NCBI GenBank assembly: GCA_043381765.1
Contig: JBHJMP010000580.1
Coordinates: forward strand, 1 to 35,982
Length of the DNA stretch: 35,982 nucleotides
Source: Collodictyon triciliatum
Lineage: Eukaryota > CRuMs
Direction: 5' to 3'
Within the stretch, counting starts at the first letter, position 1. Each line of letters begins with the position of its first letter. Of this stretch, positions 1-30,816 are shown in pieces. Below the pieces are notes generated by a model. The model saw nothing but the letters and a program-made list of their open reading frames with translations. It had not been told where the DNA came from and searched no databases. A program made the position numbers and the translations under genes.

Positions 1-21194
<21,194 letters not shown>

Positions 21195-22053
21195 CCAACC
21201 GTCTTGTAAAAGGCGCAGCCCTTCTGCTTCTAGAACTTGGTTGGGTGTAGTCCTGCGTGTATAGAGTTGTTGGGAAATGGAGGACTCTGAGCGATTTTAC
21301 CGTTTTCCCCGCTCGGCCTTTAGAATAAACTGCTTGTGTTGCTGTTTGCTTTTATTTTTCCTCTTCTTTTTCGTTTTTTCTTTTTTCTTTTTTCTTTTTT
21401 CTTTTTTCTTTTTTCTTTTTTCTTTTTTCTTTTTTCTTTTTTCTTTTTTCTTTTTTCTTTTTTCTTTTTTCCTCTTCTTTTTCGTTTTTTCGTTTTTTCT
21501 TTTTTCTTTTTTCTTTTTTCTTTTTCTTTTTTCTTTTTTCTTTTCCATGGGTTTCGTGTAGTGTGTTGTATGCGGTTGCTTCGTGCTCACGCTTGTTTAA
21601 AACTAACAGAGGCAAAGGCGTTGCGGAGGGTCGCTTGGGTTACAGTGCAATATCAAATTATCAGTTTTGTAGATAAAATCGTGTTTATGATTTTTTATAC
21701 GGCGTTTCATCCGCCAATGCTTGTTTGCAACCTTGGATGTATATTTTCCGCATATGTACAGCTAATTCGTAGCGCATTGTAGCGGATCGAATGTTCTCCC
21801 ACTCCACACAGATGAATCAACAAGACGAAAATGCCCGCCACCATCGAAGCACCGACAAAGCCTTCACCAACAACACAGCATCCATCAACAAACAAATAGG
21901 CGAACTAGCACGTAGTGACAGTGGTGGTAGAAGATGAAACATCGTGCCTTCACATAGCGTTAAGCTCACTGCCAACTGCGCAAATCACTCGCGCAATATC
22001 ATCCATCCACAGAATCAGCCACAAGAAAGAAGACAAAAGACCACCACCCACAA
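21195..22053. promoter_or_regulatory. Divergent intergenic region between PRKDC and RPN1
   Basis: PRKDC is read leftward from 21194 and RPN1 rightward from 22054, so this stretch of about 0.86 kb must hold both promoters and 5' UTRs. I see no convincing TATA box. Its main structural element is the T-rich tandem repeat at 21358-21545. No gene is supported here; the long low-complexity open frames on both strands come from the repeat. Confidence 0.6.
21358..21545. repeat. (TTTTTTC)n pyrimidine tandem repeat
   Basis: More than 20 copies of a T6C heptamer, with two near-identical interruptions (cctcttctttttcgttttttc) at about 21360 and 21471. These suggest an internal duplication of a longer block. 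It lies about 165 nt upstream of the PRKDC start codon. Confidence 0.93.
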
Positions 22054-25000
22054 ATGGCGATCGGAGACGAGAAAGAGCCGTCGGCAGCCCAGCCATCCTC
22101 CAGCAACCCAGCCTTGGAAAAGAAAAAGAAAGGCAAGAAGGACAAGGAAGTTGAACTGGTTTGCCAACCATCATTCTCGCTCCCATTATTTTTATATTAT
22201 TATCACGATCATTGCTGCTTGATTTTCGTCACCACTGTGATCAAAGTGAACTCTCGACTCAACGTTGCGCCCAAGATCTAAGACTAACTCGGTCAAAAAC
22301 CCGCCCATCCCTGTTTTTTGGTGCTCAAAGTCTGAGGAGGACCTGAAGCTAAAGACCGATTTGGAGCTCTCAGTAACCCGTGTTTTCGAGGGCGATGCTG
22401 GTGTTCAAAAGCTTGCACTGGAGCACGTTCGCGCAGAGATCAAAAACTCGACCAGCTCCATGACTGCAGTTCCGAAGCCCCTCAAATTTCTTCGTCCACA
22501 CTACGAACCACTCAAAAAGTACTTTCAAGAGAACCCAGAAAATGTCAACAAGGTTCGTACATGTCAATCTCTTTGTAGAAAGGCAATAGCATAAATGTTT
22601 GTAGATCGGTCGTTGGGCAACCAACCCACTTCTGTTTCTTCTACCTTGCACCGTTTTATGCATGTTGACGATGCCAACTGTTCCTGTACTTTTCTTGTCT
22701 ATCTAATAAAAACCCTCTTTGATTCATCCTCCAAACACTATGGAAATAAGGCTCTCTTGTCGGACATCCTCTCCGTTCTCGCCATGACGATGGGTGCAGA
22801 AGGTGCACACGAAAGCCTTCACTATCGCAAGACTGGAAGCCAGGATGACATTGGCTCGTGGGGCCACGAATATGTCAGGTACATCTGTTTGTTATTGTTT
22901 CATTTTTGGCCATTTCAGCATTCAATTAGCCCACTTATTGAATGCCGCCTCTCGTGCCAAAGGCGGGTGTATTTTCTCTTTTCTCACAAAACTGCTACAA
23001 ATATAATTTTCTGCTTTTGGCGGATGTTTTCATCATTTCCCTACCTCATTCAAGGAATCTTGCTGGAGAAATTATCCAGCTGTATGGAATCCGCACAGAA
23101 GCTGGAGATAACGTGGACGATTTGATGGAACTTGTTTCACATATCATACCATATCACATGACCCACAATGCGGAACATGAAGCATGCGATCTTCTAATGG
23201 AGGTCAACCGCATCCCTGACATTGTGAACTACGCTGACGCCAAAAACTACAATCGTGTTTGTCTTTACTTGATCAGCTGCGCTAGCTATGTAGCTGAACC
23301 TGAGGATTCTATCATTTTACGCGTTGCCACGGACATTTACAGAAAAGTGGGAAAGCATGCTGACGCAACTCGCATGGCCCTCAGACTGAATAATCAAGAA
23401 CTAATCTCTGAGATCTTTGCATCCTGTGAAGATTAGTAAGCCAGCTTTTGATCGCTCAACATAATTTCAAAACATATGATTGTAGTTTTTTTTTAATTAA
23501 TGTCTCATGGTAATCTGTCAAAAAATCATGGAAATGTAACACTTTGTGCTTGAAATTAGTTCTGTCAAGAAGCAGCTTGCCTTCATGTTGGCTAGTCAGG
23601 GCGTCAATGTGGAGCTAGGAGAAGAAGATACTGATTTTGCAGAGATTTTGAGTAATAGTAGCCTGAGTGAGAGATTCATCCAACTTGGTCGAGACTTGGA
23701 TGTTCTGGAGGCTAAAGTTCCAGAAGACGTCTTTTCTAAAGGAGGTAGCAAGGATAACTGAATATATGATTCCATGAACCTCATGCATTAGTCTCCCGTT
23801 CTAGCATTATGTATACTCAAGCTCAATCCATGTATTTGCTTTCAAAAACAGGCAGCGGATCCGGGTCTGACCAAGCTAAGATGAGCCTCTCCAACTTGAT
23901 AGTAAACGGCTTCTTGAATGCCGGTTTTCGGGAAGACAAGCTGATTAAGACAGAAGGTTTACTCTATCATTACTGCCAAAAAAAATATTATGTCAACTCT
24001 AACCTCTGTTGCATTAGCCTCCAAGCAAATCGGGCGATGCAAAGACAACGGGACAATCAGTGCTGTTGCATCGATCGGAATGCTGTACCTATGGGATATA
24101 GAGAACGGACTGAACGCCATCGACACCTACATTTCATCCAAAGACAGTAACGTTCGTGCAGGAGCTGCTATTGCTACAGGTTAATTACGAGATATAATTA
24201 ATGCATCGGTTCTCGCACTTACTGTTCTGCTTGTGGCACGCATAATCCAGCTTGGTAGTCTTGTATGTCCAACGGAAACACAAAATTATATTAATTATGT
24301 ACCTCCTTGACCAGGTATTTCAAGCTGCTATCGCCACGACGAGGTATGCGCTGCTTACGGTATTTTGTCAGAGTATCTCGATCCACCTCACCCTGACATT
24401 GTCCGCATCGGTGCCGCGATGGGGTTCGTTATTGTTTCCTATTTAAAATTCTTTCATTATTTTTCTTTACTTCAGGGACAGATCATGAAATAGTCCATGT
24501 TTTTAAATACCGTTTGTGTCGACCATAATTATGTGTTTAGTATTGGCATTGCTTATGCGGGTACAAATCTCGAGGCTGCTGTGGTCAGCCTCACATCGAT
24601 TATTGAGACTGGAGAGGTAGTGCATGATATTGAATTTAGGAACCATCGTCAAGATTTCAGCACATGAAACACCCATTAACATATTGTATTCTTGCATCTA
24701 TCTTATACTATCGTATGTGTACAACTAGGCTTCAGCAGATTTGGCTGCGCATGTATCCCTTGCTCTTGGGTTTGTATGCATCGGCACATGTAACGCAGAT
24801 ATTGCTACGGCCATTGCACAAATCCTGATGGACCGCACCGAGAAGGACTTTGCTGATTCGAGCTACAGATATATGTGTCTTGGGCTGGGATTGATATATT
24901 TAGGTATTCTATATATGGTACTTTATCTGTGTCAAGATTCGTGACTGTAAATATATTGAATGGAATATGGATTCAAAGCGCGGATCACCCTTGCTCAATT

Positions 25001-27200
25001 GAATATTTCTTCAAAGGCCGACAAGAAGAGTGTGAAGTCATCCTCGAAGTCTTGAAAACAATCAGTGGGCCAATTGGTGAGTATGCGCAGTTGACACTTG
25101 AAACATGTGCCTATGTGGGCACCGGAAATGTTCTTAAGATTCAGCAGCTTCTCAGTGTTTGCAGTGAGCAAGGAGCGGAGAACTCCACAAAACATGTATT
25201 TCAATTTATTTTAAAAACAATAAGAAAAGCAACCAATATCCAATCATGGTGTTATTATCATCTTGTGTGATTCATGAGATACTTTGAATTATAGGGACTG
25301 GCCGTGATTGGAATAGCCATGATTGCCATGGCTGAAGATATCGGGTCTGAAATGGCTCTGCGTTCATTCGGACACCTTCTGCAGTAAAATTAAATATATA
25401 TGCTAGGCAATAGCAGTATTATTTTGATTCTTTGTATTATTTTTTTTTAGTAAAAACTTGCTTCCATGATTTTGAAGTTTGTTCTGTTGGAAGAATGTGT
25501 GATAGAACCCCAAGTTTTCAATCTTACACTGATTTTTCTTTCATATTTAAAAACTAGATATGGAGATGTTGAGATTAAGCGGGCTGTTCCCCTTGCACTT
25601 GCACTGCTCTGTGTATCCAATCCTAAGCTCACTGTGATGGACACACTCAGGTTGGTGGCTATTTCTTTTCTTTTTCTTTTTCTTTTTCTTTTTCTTTTTC
25701 TTTTTCTTTTTCTTTTTCTTTTTCTTTTTCTTTTTCTTTTTCTTTTTCTTTTTCTTTTTCTTTTCTATTAGAATAGTCATTTATAGGTTGGTCGCGCTAT
25801 TCCGCTTTGTATCTCTAAATTTGATTCCTCAGCAAGCTGAGCCATGACGCAGACCCACAAGTATCGCAGAACGCACTGTTTGCACTTGGTCTCATCGGCG
25901 CCGGTATGATATGCTTTGATTGGTTTCTCCAAAAGCATATGTATCACGTATTATTGGATTCCTCTTTACATTTATCACTTGTTTCTGCATCTTTTCTGAA
26001 CCAATGCGGGCTATATATGACAGGAACAAATAACTCCCGTGTGTCAAACCTTCTCCGTCAGTTGTCATCGTTCTATTCCAGCGAGGGCTCACACACCTTT
26101 TTGATCAGAATTGCACAAGGACTTCTTCACCTGGGAAAGGTAGCAGCCGATTATGATTGTTTCTTGTACTTTTGGCCAAAATAATAGAGTTTCCTCTCAC
26201 TCACGCCAACTTCAGGGAACATTGACCCTTTCCCTGCATCACTCGGACCGTCTGCTGCCATCATTTGTGGGCATCGCAGGAATTCTGACCGTCTTGCACG
26301 CCGGGCTGGATATGCCAAAGAGTGAGTTTTGATTTTGATTACACTCAGGGACTCACTGTCACACCCTCCTATTTTTTTCTATACCAAGAATAGTGCCATA
26401 TCTGTTCGTTCGTTCCCGTCTTTTCCTTAATCCTGCGAGACTTGTGACTGATAGTTTTCTAAAGTCTGACTGAAAATCCCAAAGCCAACATCTTCACCAT
26501 CCTGCACAAAATTGAAAGGGAGAATAAAAAAAAAAGTCTGACTGAAAAATCATAATAGCTATCCTTGGCAAACACCACTACATCCTCTATTACCTGGCCT
26601 GCTCCATCCGCCCCCGCATGCTCGTCACACTAGACGAAGACTTGAACCAGCTTCAAGTGCCTGTTCGTGTTGGACAAGCTGTAGATACGGTAAGTGGTCA
26701 CATGGTTTTGGATTTCTTTCTCTTCTTCCCATCTTCGTTCTCGGTTTCTTGTGAAAAACATCGTCTTTCGTTAAATTTCTATAATTGTCATGCGGTGCCC
26801 CTCCCACATATGCTTCCCTTTGTCCTTTTTTTTTTCTTTCGCTTTCTGATTTTATTCTGGGACAAAAAGGTTGGACAAGCGGGTCGGCCAAAGACTATAA
26901 CCGGTTTTCAGACACTCAATACCCCCGTTCTGTTAGGACATGGAGACCGCGCAGAGTTGGCCACCGAGGATTGTAAGTCACTTTTCTAAAGCCCCAAACA
27001 TTCAAACTATAACATTTTTTCTTCACTTTGGCCCAATGTTTTTTGTCAATAAAAAAAACAATCTCTTGTTCGTTTGGGTGTCTGCTTGAGAATGACAACT
27101 TCTTACCTGACTGTTGTGCACAGATACCCCCCTGACATCAGTCCTGGAGGGCTTTGTGATTCTGAGGCGAAAGCAGCCCGCCGACTCTATCTTCAATTAG
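22054..27200 (+). CDS. RPN1: 26S proteasome regulatory subunit Rpn1 (PSMD2), 19 exons, complete
   Basis: Rpn1 is the large scaffold of the 19S base that docks ubiquitin-like-domain shuttle factors and Ubp6/USP14. Exons are 22054-22158, 22331-22552, 22751-22878, 23055-23435, 23560-23744, 23852-23956, 24018-24179, 24315-24423, 24541-24616, 24729-24903, 25017-25195, 25295-25383, 25558-25650, 25833-25903, 26024-26139, 26216-26321, 26559-26689, 26870-26972 and 27124-27200. All junctions use GT-AG and keep frame, giving 870 residues and a TAG stop. Landmarks are a Lys-rich N-terminus, [15 protein letters not shown] near 80-94, [11 protein letters not shown] at 189-199, proteasome/cyclosome repeats from about 370 to 770, and the C-terminal [15 protein letters not shown] from 812. 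The charged KEKE loop of animal Rpn1 is nearly absent around residue 609. The acceptor before exon 3 is weak, but the protein match across it is good. Confidence 0.95.
25663..25766. repeat. (TTTTTC)n microsatellite in RPN1 intron 13
   Basis: About 17 perfect hexamer copies begin shortly after the donor at 25651. The intron's own acceptor is at 25832, so the array is not the polypyrimidine tract actually used. Confidence 0.96.
26461..26548 (+). mobile_element. Mini-retroposon-like insertion, copy 2, with 16-bp flanking duplication
   Basis: The sequence aaagtctgactgaaaa occurs at 26461-26476 and again at 26533-26548. The insert of about 56 nt contains the same core as copy 1 (cctgcacaaaattgaaagg), extends about 20 nt further 5', and ends in an A run. 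It lies in RPN1 intron 16. The duplicated flank contains CTGAC, a possible branch-point motif, and the inner copy sits about 15 nt before the acceptor of exon 17 at 26559. Confidence 0.7.
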
Positions 27201-27314
27201 GGTGAAGGCGCGGAATGCTGGGAAGCTGGATGAAATCCCCTGTTGCATCCAGGCGGTTTCTTGATTTTGGGGTTTTGCCTAGCAGAACACCGACGAGTGC
27301 GTTGATATACCAAA

Positions 27315-27320
27315 AATAAA
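27315..27320 (+). terminator. Candidate polyadenylation signal for RPN1
   Basis: An AATAAA hexamer lies 115 nt after the RPN1 stop codon and is the first such signal downstream. Confidence 0.5.
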
Positions 27321-27539
27321 ATACAGCTACTAAATAGACCTAGAGTCCTCTAAAAAAAAAAGACTTAAAAAATATCAAAAAAAGAAGAGAAAGCGAAACA
27401 TTTTCCCATGCTGCACCACCAACCGCGCATCCGCAATTCGGAACAAAGAAAGTGCAAGCCCAAGTGCATGCTCGTCTGGTGTGCTTAGAGGTTGCATCGG
27501 ATTGTCCATGCGGGCGTAGGTGGGGACATGATTACCATT

Positions 27540-28454
27540 ATTATAAATCATTTGTGTGAATCAGAGCCACGATGTCTCGAAAACGGAAGGAGCGGCTGGA
27601 TGACTGCCAAGAAACGGCATTCTCTGGATGCATGATGTGAGGAACAATCCTTTGTCTGCAGGTGACATTATTGACCCTGAGCGTTGCATTGATACAATTT
27701 GATTTGATTTGATTTGATTTGATTTGATTTGATTTGATTTGGCAGATAATGCAAGAAATCCACAGCCCTCCCCTTGTGGTGGCCAAGCAATCCACAATTG
27801 GTTCTCCTTTCAATCTCAGACGATCTCGTTGGACAAAAATGGGCGCTCGCGTTTGTTCAAAAGTATTTCCTATTTTATCGATGCCGCCACAACGATTTCT
27901 CCACTTTAGGGAGTGCACCTCACGTCCGGTTTGGAGTGTGGATGCGTTATGCGGATTCGTTCCGAATGAATCTGCATTGAAGGAGGGACAAAGGCGAGCA
28001 TCTGTGTGGTTGCGGCGTTGACACCCGCAAGACAGACGGCCCAAATAAACACAACGCACAGAACGCTGGTGGCTGAAGGGTTGGCTCTGATCGGAGATGC
28101 TCCAATATATGTGAATAGCGCACAACGAAATTTATGCAAGAGTGCGGCAGATGTTTTCTCTGCTCCACGCTCTGAAGCCCAAAGGCACGGAGGGAAATGA
28201 GGTCTCCTCTTGCTGTCACAAAGAAGCGCAAGCAAAAGTCCAGTCGTGAGAGTTCGAGCTGGCCGGGTGTATTGGGTGTTGTTGGTAATGGGGATATTCG
28301 TGGGGCGACTGAAGGCAAAAAGCGCATGGACGCCCCAACCACACAACCAAGCCTACTTTGGAATGGCAGAACAGGTGCATCGACGATATTTATACACTCC
28401 TGGGTGACAAGAACAGCAAAGTTGATTTTTTTAACTCGATTTGGTTTCGGGTAA
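27540..28454. other. GC-richer patch with unassigned open frames on both strands
   Basis: Open frames of 85-195 codons overlap here on both strands, for example minus 28125-27541, minus 28346-27906 and plus 28197-28454. None resembles a family I know, and they compete for the same DNA, so at most one can be real. Base composition is more GC-rich than the flanks. The region may hold a gene, a noncoding transcript or regulatory DNA for the gene at 29088. The minus frame at 27541 contains a SNQIK repeat that comes only from the pentamer array at 27693-27739. Confidence 0.3.
27693..27739. repeat. (GATTT)n pentamer array
   Basis: About nine perfect copies in the spacer downstream of RPN1. Confidence 0.95.
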
Positions 28455-29087
28455 TTCCTCTAAGAAAAAAAAAGTGCTGTGTTGTTCAGATTCGGTACAG
28501 AGAACAAGCGGAATGACTAAGGCGATAGCGGCTTGGCTTGTCAATTAACCCAACAGAAAATCGATTGGGGACAGAATAACCTGTGTTTTGAATGTGTAGG
28601 TCGCGTTGTCGCCCAACAGTTTTCAAATGCACCGTGTTATTCCCATCCAGCCCATGACAATTCGAGCCAAGCCCATTCGAATAAACTTCCTCAACCCGAA
28701 AACCACCCAGCACAAGACAAGACAAGACCAGAAAAGGGCGAGAAACAAGACAGGTCAAGTAAAAAAAAAAACCAATAGCATATTTTCATTCTTACTCGAA
28801 AACTCATAGAGCCAATGAAAGATTGGCCCAGCCATCATTAAAGACATAAGAAAATATGAGTGGTAGAAGCAAGGCAGAGTTGTCTCCATTTTGACACGAG
28901 TTGTTTCACATAGCCTTGTTGTTCTCACGAGCTAGTCCTTTGTACCACAATGCACAGAAAGACCAAACACATACACGAAACTCTCAAAATAACCTTGCCT
29001 CGCAGGGAAGTTTCGTCTGTCAAGCACCTAGGACATTCCCTCCAAGCAGACGTGCAACATTGAGCGGTAGTTGATTCTAACACGGGA
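28455..29087. other. Spacer with no supported gene
   Basis: I see short A runs and no convincing exon, RNA gene or repeat. A short direct repeat of acaag occurs near 28713. The end of the stretch should hold the promoter of the gene at 29088. Confidence 0.5.
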
Positions 29088-30347
29088 ATGGATGCGCCGC
29101 AGGTATGTAGGCAAGATTGACAATTCTTCAGCAAAGATGGACTTCGTGTTTGCATTGCGCAGAAAGAGCCGATCTGATGCGCGTTCTGGTTCCCGCAGGT
29201 TGGAGCACATACCGCACTCAGCACATACAATACTTCAGCTGCAAAACGAAGTCGCATGTTGCAGGCATCAGAGGATGATTCATCTCGGGGACGCTCATCA
29301 GAGGACGGAGCAGCCCAGGAAACCTCAGCCGACGATGATTCTTCCGAGGACGCGTCACTAAAAGACGACAGAGGCCACGAAACCCCGCCCGGAGATGATT
29401 CCTCACAGGACGAGCCATTGCAGGAGGATGTAGAGGGGAAAAGGCGGCAGAAGCAGAGGGAGGCCAAGACATGCGCCAGAGAAAGGGTCAGCGAGCGATG
29501 CAGACGGCGCTTTGAGCGTCCAAAAGCCTGGCCCATGACGCGGGGTCATGTGCTGCAGATAGTGGGGCCACATGTGCCGTTGCGAGCGCAGCGGCCGAGC
29601 TTTGCAGTGCAGCTGCGCCATTTGCTGGACCATCCGGAGTGGGGCTTTCCTGCCTCCTGGCTCGCACCGCCCACAGACTTTGCCATCAACGTCTCGCTCG
29701 CCTTCCGCTGGCTCTGCATCGCACGCGCCTCCCTCGAGAAGAACCTGCGCAAGAACGCGTTTGTGCCCCTTCCGCTGCCACAAATCCTGCCACAGCCAGC
29801 AACACTCCACACCCACACCCACGACCTGCTCCAGCAGACCGCGACTGCCAAGGCCCAGCAGCAGGCCCACCCTTATCTCCGCATGCTGCCCTTCACCACG
29901 GCCCAGGCCTTCTACCGCCAGCTCGCCCGCGTCCGGGCCTACCGCTTTCCACCTCCGCGCCAGCCACAACCACAACCACAGTCAAAGCCACAGCCACAGC
30001 CACGTCCTCAGACCCGCAGACCCGCTTGCACTTCGCTCTCCGTCCTGTCACAGGAGGCTGCACAACCCGTGCCCCAGCCTAACCAGCTGACACTCTCCGA
30101 ACCAAATGTCACCACCCCGCCGTTCTCCGAAGCTAACGCCCCTGCTTCTGTTCAGTCCCTGTTGTCTCCGAATGACTCGGTTGCTGTCTCGGCCCAGGAC
30201 ATCGACCTGCTTCTTGATGCTGTGTCGCTGATGCGCCGCCAACACTTTGTCTCGCTGTCCGTCCACTACCCCGTCCCTCGCAGGCCGAATCCCACACATG
30301 TAAACATAGCCTCGCCCACCCCATCACGCCCCGAAACCCCCAAATGA
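29088..30347 (+). CDS. Orphan GC-rich, low-complexity protein with 20-residue tandem repeats
   Basis: The model has exon 1 at 29088-29102 (MDAPQ), a 96-nt intron (GTATGT to CCCGCAG) and exon 2 at 29199-30347, giving 387 residues and a TGA stop. If the intron is not used, the ATG at 29256 gives 363 residues in the same frame. Residues 31 to about 90 hold three acidic 20-residue repeats starting DDSS, encoded by an exact 60-bp period. A basic segment (KRRQKQREAK and RCRRRFERPK) follows, then a more ordered stretch at about 124-184 with Trp and aliphatic residues (GHVLQIVGPHVPL, FAINVSLAFRWLCIA). The rest is Pro/Gln-rich, including an alternating PQPQ tract near 259-275. I recognise no domain. 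The acidic-then-basic layout suggests a nuclear or nucleic-acid-associated protein, which is inference. Its GC content is well above its neighbours. Confidence 0.6.
29274..29453 (+). repeat. 60-bp in-frame minisatellite, three copies
   Basis: The block beginning gatgattc recurs at 29274, 29334 and 29394, an exact 60-bp period. The third copy diverges after about 30 nt. The unit encodes 20 acidic residues each starting DDSS. Confidence 0.85.
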
Positions 30348-30816
30348 CTCGCGCGGCCCTGCTGCACGCAAATCCGTGTGAGTGTTGTCATTCGATGGAG
30401 AACTGTTGGTATCCTCTTTCGTCCTCTTCCTTGATTCTCCTGCGCGATTGCTGGGAATTATTCTGCTGAGGGGAGCGAAAAAGGAAAAAAAAAAAGGGAC
30501 ACATTCTCTGTCAGATTATGAATGCCTTAATGAAAGGGCATGAAAAGAGTGTGATTCGGCTTGTTCTTTCTTTTCCTATCTATATTCGCTTTGCACACGT
30601 GCGCAGAGTAATCAAAAGGTGTACATGGGACAGGCTGCTCTGTTATAATTTTTTATTTTTATTATTATTCTTTCCCAACGAAAGTGCTCCTCCAGCTTTG
30701 AATCCTCAAATCAATCTTTGACTCATAAATCTCTTTGTGTTCGCTTCCAATCACGGCTGTGTGATGCTCCAGTCGCTTGTATTCCATCCTCAACCCCTGA
30801 TTGTGTATTCCTCGCC
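30348..30816. other. Convergent spacer between the orphan gene and the NBR1-like gene
   Basis: This spacer lies between two stop codons facing each other. The only signal I see is an AATAAA on the minus strand at 30657-30652. Confidence 0.5.
30652..30657 (-). terminator. Candidate polyadenylation signal for the NBR1-like gene
   Basis: An AATAAA read on the minus strand, 160 nt after the TAA stop at 30817. Confidence 0.4.

Noticed and set aside
21277-21782. Phe-rich and Lys-rich open frames on both strands
   Set aside because: They come entirely from the T6C tandem repeat in the PRKDC-RPN1 spacer.
28925-29975. Minus-strand open frames of about 190-200 codons
   Set aside because: They lie antisense to the GC-rich plus-strand frame, have no match I know, and GC-rich coding DNA often leaves such shadows.
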